Source: an uncultured Planctomycetaceae bacterium (GTDB taxonomy: Bacteria > Planctomycetota > Planctomycetia > Gemmatales > Gemmataceae). From it: 51,641 bases of DNA. Where the stretch lies: contig CALARU010000381.1 in NCBI GenBank assembly GCA_937888715.1, forward strand, positions 1-51,641. Reading direction: 5' to 3'. Made by a program: the position numbers and the translations under genes. The notes beneath the pieces are model-generated. The model was given only the letters and a program-made list of their open reading frames with translations. It was not told where the DNA came from and ran no database searches. Below are positions 37,501 through 47,325 of this stretch, one piece after another; positions within the stretch are counted from its first letter, which is position 1, and the number at the start of each line of letters is the position of its first letter.

Positions 37501-38751
37501 TTGAAAGAACTTCTTTTGTTAACCGATGCGTTTTTGACTTTCTGGGAATCAGTTCTACCTCTGAATGCTTTTTATCTTAGAAAGCTTCGCATCGGTGCCG
37601 GTAATGTCTCCAAATCTTGGATCAAAGACAACTTTGATTCTTTTGAATTTACCTCGAAACTCGAACTGCAAAACAGCCAATCTTCCTATCCCCCTTATGG
37701 GGATTTTCATTATTTAAATCTTGCTCAGTACAATCGTTTTCACCAAACTTCCGGGTCTTCAGGGAAACCCTTACTTTTTTTAGACTCCAAAGAGGGGTGG
37801 GAATGGCTTCTAAACAACTGGTTGAAAATATTTGCATTAGCAGGCATCGAAAAGAGTGATCGGCTTTTCTTCCCTTTCTCTTTTGGTCCATTTCTTGGAT
37901 TTTGGACAGCCTTTGAAGCTGCATGCAAGGTGGGCTGCTTAAGCTTTCCCGGTGGGGGAATGAGTTCCGAATCCAGACTTGCATTAATTCAAAATCAAAA
38001 AATTAATGTGGTATTTACCACACCAAGTTATGCTCTTAGACTTGGTGAGGTTGCTCGAAGCCAAGGTATAAACCTCAAAGATTTGCAACTAAAAAAACTA
38101 GTTCTGGCGGGAGAACCAGGCGCTAATATTCCTGCTACTCGCTTAAGAATTGAAAAAGAATGGGGCCCAATTGTTGTAGATCATCACGGCATGACAGAAA
38201 CTGGGCCTGTGACAGTTGAATGTTCAACCACGCCTGGGCTTTTACACATCATTGAAAATGCTTTTATTGCCGAAGTTATTGATCCAAATACACAAAAAAA
38301 GCTAAGCCTTGGCTCGATCGGAGAGCTTGTTCTTAGCTCAATTGGCAGGGTAGGGTGCCCGCTTTTACGCTATCGAACTGGTGACATTGTGCATTTAAAT
38401 TTGCAAAAATGTGCTTGTGGTTTTAACGGGCAAAGTCTTAAGGGTGGAATTTTGAGCCGGGCGGACGAAATGATATTTCTTAAGGGTAACAACATCTATC
38501 CTTCTGTTTTGCAAAACATGCTTCATACAATAGGAGAATTACTGGATTTTAGAATCACTTTTTACAAGACCAATGGTAATCCACACCTATTATTTGAAAT
38601 TGAAACTCTCCAAACTGATTCCGAATCAATTAAAAATATGCTTGAAAAAATGATTCAAACTATGTTTTTATTCAAACCAGTCATTAAAATAGTACCCAAA
38701 GGTACCTTGCCCAGACAAGAAATGAAATCTAAAAGATTTATACAAATCTGA
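37501..38751 (+). CDS. Phenylacetate-CoA ligase-like adenylate-forming enzyme
   Basis: Member of the ANL superfamily, PaaK branch, 416 residues. The ATP loop is TSGSSGKP (83-90). The A5-type motif is HHGMTETGP (218-226), and LLRYRTGD (288-295) is the A7 motif. Cys304 and Cys306 (CACG) resemble the metal-binding pair seen in PaaK proteins. The C-terminal domain includes LKGNNIYPS and ends PRQEMKSKR, which holds the likely catalytic lysine. The enzyme would activate a carboxylic acid as an acyl-adenylate and probably transfer it to CoA. The TTG start lacks a clear ribosome site, so the N-terminus is uncertain. It lies inside the propeller cluster, 32 bases after propeller 2. Its substrate is unknown. 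Confidence 0.88.
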   Translation: MKELLLLTDAFLTFWESVLPLNAFYLRKLRIGAGNVSKSWIKDNFDSFEFTSKLELQNSQSSYPPYGDFHYLNLAQYNRFHQTSGSSGKPLLFLDSKEGWEWLLNNWLKIFALAGIEKSDRLFFPFSFGPFLGFWTAFEAACKVGCLSFPGGGMSSESRLALIQNQKINVVFTTPSYALRLGEVARSQGINLKDLQLKKLVLAGEPGANIPATRLRIEKEWGPIVVDHHGMTETGPVTVECSTTPGLLHIIENAFIAEVIDPNTQKKLSLGSIGELVLSSIGRVGCPLLRYRTGDIVHLNLQKCACGFNGQSLKGGILSRADEMIFLKGNNIYPSVLQNMLHTIGELLDFRITFYKTNGNPHLLFEIETLQTDSESIKNMLEKMIQTMFLFKPVIKIVPKGTLPRQEMKSKRFIQI

Positions 38752-38893
38752 CAAATATCCTAGGTGCAATTTTAATGATTTTTGTTAAAACATAGTTTAC
38801 TGTGATATCCTACCGTTGGCTTTTTGCATGGCCTAAGTTGATTCAAATACAATTTACCATGAAAAGTCTGCTGATTTACGCTTTGCTTGTTGT

Positions 38894-38898
38894 AAGGA
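38894..38898 (+). promoter_or_regulatory. Ribosome binding site deciding the lipoprotein start
   Basis: AAGGA eight bases before the ATG at 38907. It supports this start over the ATG at 38802 of the longer frame. Confidence 0.65.
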
Positions 38899-38906
38899 AT
38901 TTAAAC

Positions 38907-41393
38907 ATGAATAAGATTCTTCGAACTTTGGCTCTTTCTGCTTTTTTTGCAACTTGTTTTACAGGTTGCGGTGGAGAAACATCTGCACCAAAGCAAGAAA
39001 AGAAAACCGATTCGACTCCAACTAACAAACCTGAAGACAAAAAAACTGCTGCTTCAACACCTGCTGTAAAAGAGGATATCAAGACAGATAATAAGGTTGT
39101 TAAATCTTCGGCCCCTTTACCTGTGGAATGGAGTCACTGGCGAGGCCCTACACAAAATGGTGTTTCCACTGATAAAAATCTCCCAGAAAAGTGGTCTCCA
39201 AACCCTGCAACCGCTGACAACAACTTGGTTTGGAAAACCCCTTTTGGCGGTCGTACTACCCCTATTGTTCAGAATGATCGCATTTACATTATCAATAAAG
39301 TTGGCAAAGGTATTTCCGAACAAGAAAGAGTCATGTGCTTTTCCATGAAAGATGGCAAGCTTCTTTGGGAATACAAGTTTAATGTTTTCCTCACCGATAT
39401 TGTTAGTGTTCGCCTTGGCTGGACCAATATGACTGGAGATCCAGAAACTGGCAATGTTTATGCCCACGGTACCCAAGGCTTGCTGTTTTGTTTTGATAAA
39501 GATGGCAAAGTTCTTTGGTCGAAATCATTGACAGAAGAATATGGCAGAATCACTGGGTATGGTGGTCGTGTCACTAGCCCGATTGTTGAGGGCGATCTCC
39601 TTATTATTGGAATGATCAATTCAAGCTGGGGCAGTCAAGGCATAGGGCGAAATAGGTTTGTTGCATTCAATAAAAAAACCGGGGTAATACAGTGGTGGTC
39701 TTCCACCGGAGCCCCCGTCAAAGACACTTATTATTCTTACCCTGTTGTAGCCAACATCAACGGGCAACGCTTACTTATTAGTGGTGGTGGTGATGGTGGC
39801 GTACACGCCTTCAAAGTAAACACTGGCGAGAAAGTTTGGAGCCATATTTTCGGTAGTGGATCCATCAATTGCTCCCCTGTTGTTCAAAATAATTTCGTTT
39901 ACATCGGGCAGGGTGAAGAAAATATTGGTGCAAATACTCAGGGCAGGGTGCTTTGCCTTGATGCTGCAAATGTAACCAATGGTCAGCCTAAAGTTGTTTG
40001 GCAAACTGATGGAATTAAAGCAAAATTTGCATCACCTATTATTAACGATGGGATTCTTTACATGTGTGGTGAAGTGGGTTCCCTACATGCATTGGATGCT
40101 GCTTCAGGCAAAGAACTTTGGAAGTTCCAATACGGTCGAAATACTAAAGGTTCTCCCGTTCTTGCAGATGGCAAAATTTATATTGCTGAAGTTAACTCCA
40201 AATTCCACATCCTTCAACCTTCCAAGGATGGTTGCAAACGACTTCACGCACAACTTTTCAAAGGTAAACCAGGCGAAGACGGTAACGCAGGAGAGGATGT
40301 TGAAATCAACGGCAGTCCTGCAATTATTAACGGTAAAATCATTTTCATGACCAGTGAAGATCTTTACTGCATTGGAAAACCAGATTGGAAACCTTCTGTC
40401 ACCGAAGTTAAAACTGAAAGCAAAGTGGTTACTTTAGGAGAACCTGCCCATTTGCAAATTGTTCCTGCTGACTTTGTTCTAAACCCTGAAGCAAAACAAT
40501 CCCTTACTGCTTTTGCATACGATGCCAATGGCAACAAAATTGGACCTGTTGAAGTAGAGTGGTCGCTTGCTGGAGTAAGGCCGCCAGATGGCCTGCCACC
40601 TGCACCTCCTGCCGCACCTGGAACTCCTGCTCCTACACCTCCCCCCCCTTTAAATGGGAAGCTTAGTAATGCAAAGGGAATGGAGACTATTCTCGAAGTT
40701 AGCAAATCTCCTCCTCCAGCACAGTTTGGCAGAGTAGTTGCAAAGGCTGGGAAGTTGACTGCTGAAACTAGGGTCAGAGTTTCTCCGATTCTTCCTTATG
40801 CACCAAACTTTGCAAATATTCCTGAAAAGCGAACTCCCGGTGGATGGATCAACTGCCAAGGCAAGTTTGAAATGGTTACTGTTGATGGAAAAAAGCTTTT
40901 GAAGAAACTAGCAGTAAACCCAAGCCCATTGTTGGCTAGGGCTAATACTTTCATCACGATGCCAGATCTTACTGAATACACCGTTCAGGCGGATATAATG
41001 GGAACAAAAGTGCGCGATGGTCTTCCAGATATGGGTGTTGTTGCAAATCGATATTCATTTATGTTAACAGGAAAAACCAAGTCATTAAGGCTTATTTCTT
41101 GGGATGCATTACCTAGGGTTGACAAGACTATTTCTTACCCATGGGAGCCCAATGTTTGGTATACTTTTAAATTATCTTTTGAAAAAGCAACAGGTACGGA
41201 AGGTACCATTCGTGGCAAAATCTGGCCCAAAGATAAGCCCGAACCGGCTGCATGGACTATTGAATTCAAGGATCCAGTTGCAAACCTTGAAGGTAGCGCT
41301 GGAATTTATGGCTACGCTGCTGGTATACTTGATAAGCAATCTGGGGCTGAAATCTTTTACGATAATGTAAAAGTTCTCCCAAACAAAAAGTAA
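38907..41393 (+). CDS. Lipoprotein with PQQ-like propeller and C-terminal lectin-like domain (propeller 3)
   Basis: About 828 residues. The chosen ATG gives a lipoprotein signal (KILRTLALSAFFATCFTGC) with Cys at the lipobox and a Thr/Lys-rich tether before the fold, so the protein would be anchored to a membrane. The propeller starts with SHWRGPTQNGVST and runs to about residue 490 with repeats such as GILYMCGEVGSLHALDAASG. A beta-rich Ig-like region, a Pro-rich linker containing a run of eight C bases in the DNA, and a C-terminal concanavalin-like region (GWINCQGKFEM, YTVQADI, WYTFKLSFE, IFYDNVKV) follow. This last part resembles the DUF1080-type lectin domain. The domain combination suggests binding to a polymer or wall. 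The start replaces an earlier in-frame ATG at 38802. Confidence 0.85.
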   Translation: MNKILRTLALSAFFATCFTGCGGETSAPKQEKKTDSTPTNKPEDKKTAASTPAVKEDIKTDNKVVKSSAPLPVEWSHWRGPTQNGVSTDKNLPEKWSPNPATADNNLVWKTPFGGRTTPIVQNDRIYIINKVGKGISEQERVMCFSMKDGKLLWEYKFNVFLTDIVSVRLGWTNMTGDPETGNVYAHGTQGLLFCFDKDGKVLWSKSLTEEYGRITGYGGRVTSPIVEGDLLIIGMINSSWGSQGIGRNRFVAFNKKTGVIQWWSSTGAPVKDTYYSYPVVANINGQRLLISGGGDGGVHAFKVNTGEKVWSHIFGSGSINCSPVVQNNFVYIGQGEENIGANTQGRVLCLDAANVTNGQPKVVWQTDGIKAKFASPIINDGILYMCGEVGSLHALDAASGKELWKFQYGRNTKGSPVLADGKIYIAEVNSKFHILQPSKDGCKRLHAQLFKGKPGEDGNAGEDVEINGSPAIINGKIIFMTSEDLYCIGKPDWKPSVTEVKTESKVVTLGEPAHLQIVPADFVLNPEAKQSLTAFAYDANGNKIGPVEVEWSLAGVRPPDGLPPAPPAAPGTPAPTPPPPLNGKLSNAKGMETILEVSKSPPPAQFGRVVAKAGKLTAETRVRVSPILPYAPNFANIPEKRTPGGWINCQGKFEMVTVDGKKLLKKLAVNPSPLLARANTFITMPDLTEYTVQADIMGTKVRDGLPDMGVVANRYSFMLTGKTKSLRLISWDALPRVDKTISYPWEPNVWYTFKLSFEKATGTEGTIRGKIWPKDKPEPAAWTIEFKDPVANLEGSAGIYGYAAGILDKQSGAEIFYDNVKVLPNKK

Positions 41394-41452
41394 CCTTTGT
41401 TAAGTTGATTTCATTATCTCTTTAATCATTGATTTTTTAACGGAAAGTAGAC

Positions 41453-43129
41453 ATGACCAGCAAAAACAAAACCATCAGGCGGCTTTCTATTCTTGGTATT
41501 ACCGCTGCAATTCTTACAGGAGCTGCCTCCCAATATTTTTGGGTCGAACCAAAAGTAGAGGCTGTTGCTCTTCAAGATGCGCCTGCACCCGCTGCAACTA
41601 CCAAAGATTGGGCACTTTTCGGCGGCTCTGTTAGCAGAAATCTCGTTAATCTCGTTGAAAAAGATCTTCCAGAATCTTGGAGTTACGAAGAAGGTAAGAA
41701 GAAAAATATTAAATGGGTGGTCGATTTAGGCTCCAAAGCTTATGGTGGACCAATCATTTATCGCGGAAGAATTTATTTAGGCACCAACAATGATGCGCCT
41801 CGTGATCCTAGTATCAAAGATGATAAAGGAATCATCATGTGCCTGGACGAGAAAACTGGTGAACTACTTTGGCAATCTGTTCACGACAAATTGCCCGCTG
41901 GCAGGGTTAACGATTGGCCTCGCGAAGGTATCTGCTCAAGTCCCGTCGTTGAAGGCAACCGCCTTTATTATGTTAGCAACCGCTGTGAAGTTATCTGCGC
42001 GGACACCGAAGGTTTGATGGATGGAAAAAACGATGGCGTAACTGATGAAAAATACACTTCAAAAAAAGATGCGGACATCATTTGGCGCTTGGATATGATC
42101 AAAGAGCTTAATGTTTTTCCTCATAACCTTGCAACTTGCTCCCCTTTAATTGTTGGTGACACTTTGTTTGTTATCACATCCAACGGGGTGGATGAAGGCC
42201 ATATTAATGTGCCCCAACCCGAAGCTCCAAGCTTTTTGGCTATCGACAAGAAAACCGGAAAAGTCAAGTGGTCGAGCAATCTTCCTTCTAAAAGCCTTGT
42301 TGAAGCTAAGAAAAACGGCGAAAAGGTCGAAATCAAAACCCTTATCAATCAGGGAAAACTCTTAATGCATGGCCAATGGTCTAACCCCGTTTATGCTGAA
42401 CCAAACGGCAAACCAATGATCATTTTCCCAGGTGGCGATGGATGGATTTATACTTTCAATCCTTCCAACGGCGACCTGCTCTGGAAGTTTGATTGTAATC
42501 CCAAAAAATCTGTCTACGAACTTGGCGGCAAGGGCACCCGTAACGACTTTGTTTCCACTCCCGTTGTTTATGATAACAAGCTTTATATTGGCGTTGGCCA
42601 AGACCCCGAACATGACAAAGGTGTTGGGCATCTTTGGTGCATCGATATCACTAAGGTTCCTGCGAATTCTGAAAAAGATTTGTCACCTGCTGCTGAAAAT
42701 TACAACCCTGATGCCCCAGAAAATAAAGCTTCCGGACTTGTGTGGCATTACGGTGGGCCTGCTGACAAAGACTACGATCGTAATTACTATTTCGGCAGAA
42801 CCATGAGCACTGTTGCTGTTCATGATGGCATGCTCTTTACTGCTGAGTATGACGGTTTTGTTCACTGCCTTGATGCCAAGACCGGTAAAAAACTTTGGCA
42901 ACACGATTTGGAAGCGGACACTTGGAGTTCAACCTATATCGTTGATGGCAAGGTTTATATTGGCAACGAAAACGGTACCATGCTTGTGTTTGCTGCTGCG
43001 AAGGAAAAGAAACTGATTAGCACCATCGAAATGAAGGGCAAAATCAGGGCTACACCTGTTGCTGTCAATTCCACGATCTTCATAATTACGGAAAACCCCT
43101 GCAGGCTTTACTCCATCACCAAGAACTAA
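41453..43129 (+). CDS. Secreted PQQ-like beta-propeller protein 4
   Basis: Protein of 558 residues with an N-terminal hydrophobic signal (about 9-27, LSILGITAAILTGAA). The fold begins DWALFGGSVSRNLVN, a variant of the common N-terminal motif. Blades show IYLGTNNDAPRDP, YYVSNRCEVICADTEG, MIIFPGGDGWIYTFNP and VHCLDAKTGKKLW. An acidic loop, LMDGKNDGVTDE, looks like a calcium-binding EF-hand-type segment. It is strongly similar to the next gene over its whole length. No catalytic residues are evident. The ATG has GGAAAG about seven bases upstream. The role is likely structural or ligand binding outside the cytoplasm. Confidence 0.87.
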   Translation: MTSKNKTIRRLSILGITAAILTGAASQYFWVEPKVEAVALQDAPAPAATTKDWALFGGSVSRNLVNLVEKDLPESWSYEEGKKKNIKWVVDLGSKAYGGPIIYRGRIYLGTNNDAPRDPSIKDDKGIIMCLDEKTGELLWQSVHDKLPAGRVNDWPREGICSSPVVEGNRLYYVSNRCEVICADTEGLMDGKNDGVTDEKYTSKKDADIIWRLDMIKELNVFPHNLATCSPLIVGDTLFVITSNGVDEGHINVPQPEAPSFLAIDKKTGKVKWSSNLPSKSLVEAKKNGEKVEIKTLINQGKLLMHGQWSNPVYAEPNGKPMIIFPGGDGWIYTFNPSNGDLLWKFDCNPKKSVYELGGKGTRNDFVSTPVVYDNKLYIGVGQDPEHDKGVGHLWCIDITKVPANSEKDLSPAAENYNPDAPENKASGLVWHYGGPADKDYDRNYYFGRTMSTVAVHDGMLFTAEYDGFVHCLDAKTGKKLWQHDLEADTWSSTYIVDGKVYIGNENGTMLVFAAAKEKKLISTIEMKGKIRATPVAVNSTIFIITENPCRLYSITKN

Positions 43130-43168
43130 CGATCCCTCCAAGAACCTTTCTTTTGTGAGAACGCTCTG

Positions 43169-44674
43169 ATGAATCTTTCCAGCCTTTCTTTTGGGGTGCT
43201 AGTTCTTGGTTTGTCTAGTGTCTTCGGGTTTCCCCCCCCCATTGAACCTATCAAAGAATGGCCTTTCCTTGGTGGATCCATTGAACGAAACCAATCCAAC
43301 CCAACAGAAAAAAACATCCCTGCATCTTGGAGCATCAAAAAAGATGCACGCAAGAATGTAAAATGGGCTGCGGAAATGGGTACGGTTTCTTACGGCGGTC
43401 CTACCATTGCTGATGGCAAAATCTTCGTAGGCACCAATAATGAGCGCCCTCGTGATCCCAAAGCAATGGGCGATCGTGGCATTATCATGTGCTTTAACGA
43501 GGCTGATGGTTCCTTCCTTTGGCAAATCACCCACGACAAACTTCCTGAACCTGAGTTAAATGACTGGCCTAAGCAAGGCATTGGTTCTTACCCTGCTTAT
43601 GATCAGAAAAAAATCTATTATGTTTCCAATCGTTGCGAGCTTGTTTGTGCTTCCACAGAACTTGCAAAAGGTAAGACCGAGCCTGCTATCCTTTGGAAAA
43701 TTGACATGATGAAAGACCTAGGCGTTTTTCCATGCTTTCTTGCAATTGGATCTCCACTAGTTCTGGGTGATAATGTTTTTGTTGTAACCGCAAACGGTGT
43801 GGATCCCAATCAACACAAGTTGCCTGCCCCTGATGCTCCTAGTTTTATTGCTGTTAATAAAAATACTGGAAAGCTTGCTTGGAAAAGTAATCTTCCGGGT
43901 AAAAATATCATGGAAGGCCAATGGTCTAATCCTGCGGCTTTCACTATGAATGGCAAATCGCAAGTTATTTTCCCAGGTGGCGATGGCTGGGTTTACTCTT
44001 TCGAACCGGTTTTAGGAACTCTCCTCTGGAAGTTTGATTGCAATCCAAAGGGAACTGAATTTAAACCAGGTGGTAGGGGTAATAAAAGTTACATCATGGC
44101 TACGCCGGTTATTTTTGAAGGCAGAGTTTATGTTGGTACGGGCAACAATCCTGATGATGGGCCTGGGGAAGGGCATTTCTGGTGTATTGATGCTACCAAA
44201 ACACCTGACAATCCTGAAAAAGATCTAAGCCCCAAGGATGAAAAGTTCAACCCTAAAGCTGATATCAATAAGAATTCCGGCTTGGTTTGGCATTACGGTG
44301 GCAAGGTTATTCCAAAACCAGAACAAGGTAGAGAAATCAGTTTCGGAAGAACGCTTAGTACTCCTGCAATTCATGATGGCATTATTTACCTTGCTGAATT
44401 AGATGGATATCTGCATTGCTTAGATGCCAAGACTGGCCAAAAATTCTGGGATCACGATCTCCGGGATGGAACTTGGGCTTCCCCATACTATGTTGATGGT
44501 AAAGTTTTCATCGGGACTGATAGTGGGGACCTTTATGTTTTTACTCATGGAAAAACCAAAGCTGAGCCGACTAAAATAGAAATGGATCAACCGATTAAAG
44601 GTCCGATCACTGTTATCAATGGGTGCTTGTTCGTTAATACAGGAACGACTCTTTTTGCTATCTCTGGAAAGTAA
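43169..44674 (+). CDS. Secreted PQQ-like beta-propeller protein 5
   Basis: Protein of 501 residues, paralogue of propeller 4, which ends 39 bases upstream. A signal peptide occupies about residues 1-20 and is followed by PPP encoded by nine consecutive C bases (43232-43240). The two proteins share GGSIERN/GGSVSRN, IFVGTNNERPRDP, YYVSNRCELVCA, IFPGGDGWVYSFEP and GLVWHYGG. The acidic EF-hand-like loop of propeller 4 is missing here, replaced by a short LAKGKTEP stretch. The next gene begins 24 bases later. The homopolymer gives a possible slippage site: one extra C leads to an immediate TGA. Function as for its paralogue is unknown. Confidence 0.87.
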   Translation: MNLSSLSFGVLVLGLSSVFGFPPPIEPIKEWPFLGGSIERNQSNPTEKNIPASWSIKKDARKNVKWAAEMGTVSYGGPTIADGKIFVGTNNERPRDPKAMGDRGIIMCFNEADGSFLWQITHDKLPEPELNDWPKQGIGSYPAYDQKKIYYVSNRCELVCASTELAKGKTEPAILWKIDMMKDLGVFPCFLAIGSPLVLGDNVFVVTANGVDPNQHKLPAPDAPSFIAVNKNTGKLAWKSNLPGKNIMEGQWSNPAAFTMNGKSQVIFPGGDGWVYSFEPVLGTLLWKFDCNPKGTEFKPGGRGNKSYIMATPVIFEGRVYVGTGNNPDDGPGEGHFWCIDATKTPDNPEKDLSPKDEKFNPKADINKNSGLVWHYGGKVIPKPEQGREISFGRTLSTPAIHDGIIYLAELDGYLHCLDAKTGQKFWDHDLRDGTWASPYYVDGKVFIGTDSGDLYVFTHGKTKAEPTKIEMDQPIKGPITVINGCLFVNTGTTLFAISGK

Positions 44675-44698
44675 TTTTTTATTTTTAAGGAATCGACC

Positions 44699-45856
44699 GT
44701 GGCAGAAACTAAATCTCTTGAAGTTTTAATCAAAGATGCAAAAACCAAGCTTGATGCACAAGTAAGGGAAGTTGTGCAATGGCACTTCAGTCCGGATACT
44801 GGTACTCCCTTTTGGCTCGATAAAGCCAAGGAATATAAGTTTAACCCTCTCAAAGATGTTCACACTTTTGAAGACTTGCGCTTATTTGGAACATTCGAAG
44901 ACGAGTGGTTGCGTGGCGGGCCTGTTCAACGCTGGATTCCTAAAGGTTATGCTGGAAAACCCGCCTATGTTTTTGAAACCGGTGGTACTACCGGCCTTCC
45001 TAAAACTCGCATCGTTATAGATGACTTCCGTATCGATTATGAAATGATGTCGGACACTCTTCCAGACAAATACTTCCCCAAAGGCAGCAACTGGCTCATG
45101 CTTGGGCCTTCTGGGCCTAGGCGACTTCGATTAGCTATCGAACATCTTGCCCAACATAGGGGCGGGATTTGCTTCTGTATCGATCTTGATCCTAGATGGG
45201 TCGTTAAGCTTATTAAAATGCGTGAAATTGGCATGGCTAACCTTTATAAAGAGCATGCTATCGAACAAGTTTTGACCATTCTTGCTGGTGGTCACGATAT
45301 CAAATGTATGTTTACTACTCCCAAGCTTCTTGCAGCCTTGGATGAAGCATTACGATCCGGCAAACTCGAAGACAAATTCCGCCAGCTTGGTAAAAAAATC
45401 CCTGCAGGCGGTTTAAAATCCATCAAGTCTGCGGGTATTACTGGTATCTTCTCTGGTGGCACTGAATTTACTCCTCAGTTCACACGCGAAGCTTACGAAG
45501 AGATGCTTGATAACGGTGATGTTTACATGACTCCTACCTATGGTAACACCCTGATGGGGCTAGCTTGCTCCAAACCTATTTGCCCTGAAGATGGGTTTAA
45601 AATTTCTTATTATGCGCCTCAGCCTAGGGCTGCTATTCAGGTCGTTGATCCCAAAAATTTTGACAAGCTCGTTGAGTATGGTCAAACTGGAAGAGTTCTT
45701 CTTACCACTCTTACCAAGGAATTCTTTGTTCCTCGGTTTCCTGAACGCGATGAGGGTGAGCGCGAGCTTCCTTTTGAAACCTATCCTTGGGATGGAGTTA
45801 GTGGTGTTCGTACTTTCAGTGAATTTGCTGCAACTACCGTTGTTGGTGTCTATTAA
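44699..45856 (+). CDS. EhpF-like adenylate-forming protein without C-terminal domain
   Basis: ANL-superfamily protein of 385 residues. The ATP loop is ETGGTTGLPKT (93-103). FSGGTEFTP (251-259) and TYGNTLMG (280-287) are the other active-site stretches, and VPRFPERDEG (344-353) stands where the RYRTGD motif of ligases lies. Only about 30 residues follow, so the mobile C-terminal domain that completes thioester formation is missing. This resembles the phenazine-biosynthesis protein EhpF, which works with an aldehyde dehydrogenase, and LuxE-like proteins. The GTG start has AAGGA seven bases upstream. The aldehyde dehydrogenase gene follows after 43 bases. Role inferred: activation of a carboxylic acid for reduction; the substrate is unknown. 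Confidence 0.82.
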   Translation: MAETKSLEVLIKDAKTKLDAQVREVVQWHFSPDTGTPFWLDKAKEYKFNPLKDVHTFEDLRLFGTFEDEWLRGGPVQRWIPKGYAGKPAYVFETGGTTGLPKTRIVIDDFRIDYEMMSDTLPDKYFPKGSNWLMLGPSGPRRLRLAIEHLAQHRGGICFCIDLDPRWVVKLIKMREIGMANLYKEHAIEQVLTILAGGHDIKCMFTTPKLLAALDEALRSGKLEDKFRQLGKKIPAGGLKSIKSAGITGIFSGGTEFTPQFTREAYEEMLDNGDVYMTPTYGNTLMGLACSKPICPEDGFKISYYAPQPRAAIQVVDPKNFDKLVEYGQTGRVLLTTLTKEFFVPRFPERDEGERELPFETYPWDGVSGVRTFSEFAATTVVGVY

Positions 45857-45899
45857 TACTTGAGTGTTTATTTTACAAGGATTTTAAAGGGTTTTATAC

Positions 45900-47324
45900 A
45901 TGCTTCACATTCCTGCTTTGCGATTAGGAAAACCTTACACCAGTTTGAACAAAACCCAGCTTGTTCATCATGTTACGGGTGAAACAATTGCAGAAGTTAG
46001 TCAAGTTAATGGCAGTCAAATTGTCAGGGATATCTCCAAAATGGAAGAAGCCCGCAATGAACTGCAAGCCATTCCCATGGCTAAACTCATGCATATGGTC
46101 AAGGAAGCAGGGCGAATATTTGCAACCGATTCTCTGCCATGTGGTGATCAGATGCAAAGTTTCGATGATTACATTCGGAACTTATCTTCCACCACGGGAT
46201 CTCCCATGGTTTTCTGCAGAAGAAATGCGGGCAAGGTTGAGTATGTACTCAGGAACATCGATACGATTATTGCTGGTTTAACTCGTGGTTTAGACATGTC
46301 AATTTTGGACACAGGCCATGGCACGCAAGATGGTCGGACATTATGTTTTGTTCCTACTTGCAGTTCTTTTGGGGCAATTCTTCCTAGCAATTCCCCAGGC
46401 GTACATTCTTTGTGGGCGCCTACTCCTGCTTTAAAAATACCCCTCATTTTAAAGCCAGGTAGAGAAGAGCCTTGGACACCATTCAGGGTTATACAAGCTT
46501 ATTTGAAGGCTGGTATTCCACCTGCTGCTGTAAACTTCTGCCCAACCGATCACGCTGGAGCAGGTGAGATCCTTCGAGGCACAGGCCGTAGTATGCTTTT
46601 TGGTGACAGCACCACTACCGATCCTTACAAGAACGATCATCGGGTTGAACTTCACGGACCGGGATATAGCAAAGTCTTGATAGGCGAAGATAAGATTGCT
46701 CATTGGAAAGATTACATTGATATCATTGCAGAGTCGATTGCAGCCAATGGCGGTAGATCTTGCATCAATGTATCAGCTGTTTGGGTACCCTCTCATGGGA
46801 AAGAAATAGCCCATGCTCTTTCTGAAAAACTCTCAAAAATTCAAGTTCGGGCTTACGATGATCCTAATGCAGAACTTGCAGCTTTCGCTAATCCTGATGT
46901 TCCTGACAGAATTTCTGGCATGATCGATAATTTGCTCAAAACACCGGGGGCAACTGATGTTACCGAGAAAGTTAGAGGAACTCCAAGGCTTGTTAAAGAA
47001 GGAAGATGCGCTTGGTTGCTTCCCGCAATTGTTCATTGTGAAACCTACGACCACGCTCTTGCTAACAAAGAATTCCTTTTCCCTTACGCAAGCGTTGTTG
47101 AGTGTCCACAAGCTGATATGATAAAATTAATTGGGCCAACCCTTGTTGCAACTGCTATCACAGAAGACAAGGATTTCGCTCATGTGTTATTAAACAGTAC
47201 CAATGTCGACCGGCTGAATCTTGGGCCTATCCCAACGAATCGCCTTACTTGGGATCAGCCTCATGAGGGTAACTTATTCACCCACCTCTACAAGCAAAGA
47301 GCTTACCAGCAAAGCGGATTCTAA
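45900..47324 (+). CDS. Aldehyde dehydrogenase superfamily protein
   Basis: NAD(P)-dependent enzyme of 474 residues with the ALDH fold. The catalytic cysteine is Cys288 (NGGRSCINVSAVW). Asn164 in LPSNSPG lies where the conserved oxyanion asparagine is found, and ILKPGREEPWTP carries the cofactor-binding lysine. The general-base glutamate motif ELGGK reads ELHGPGYSK. Loss of that glutamate function is common in acylating aldehyde dehydrogenases or acyl reductases, which would suit conversion of an activated acid to an aldehyde. It sits between the EhpF-like gene and the Fe-alcohol dehydrogenase, whose GTG start is one base after this stop. It is most like the EhpG/LuxC-type partner of an adenylating enzyme. 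The direction is inferred. Confidence 0.85.
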   Translation: MLHIPALRLGKPYTSLNKTQLVHHVTGETIAEVSQVNGSQIVRDISKMEEARNELQAIPMAKLMHMVKEAGRIFATDSLPCGDQMQSFDDYIRNLSSTTGSPMVFCRRNAGKVEYVLRNIDTIIAGLTRGLDMSILDTGHGTQDGRTLCFVPTCSSFGAILPSNSPGVHSLWAPTPALKIPLILKPGREEPWTPFRVIQAYLKAGIPPAAVNFCPTDHAGAGEILRGTGRSMLFGDSTTTDPYKNDHRVELHGPGYSKVLIGEDKIAHWKDYIDIIAESIAANGGRSCINVSAVWVPSHGKEIAHALSEKLSKIQVRAYDDPNAELAAFANPDVPDRISGMIDNLLKTPGATDVTEKVRGTPRLVKEGRCAWLLPAIVHCETYDHALANKEFLFPYASVVECPQADMIKLIGPTLVATAITEDKDFAHVLLNSTNVDRLNLGPIPTNRLTWDQPHEGNLFTHLYKQRAYQQSGF

Positions 47325-47325
47325 G

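Noticed and set aside
38802-38906. Longer start for the lipoprotein propeller
   Set aside because: It would bury the lipoprotein signal and Cys behind 35 extra residues, while the ATG at 38907 has a good ribosome site.
47221-47325. TTG and ATG starts for the Fe-alcohol dehydrogenase
   Set aside because: They overlap the end of the aldehyde dehydrogenase gene and add residues with no family counterpart.
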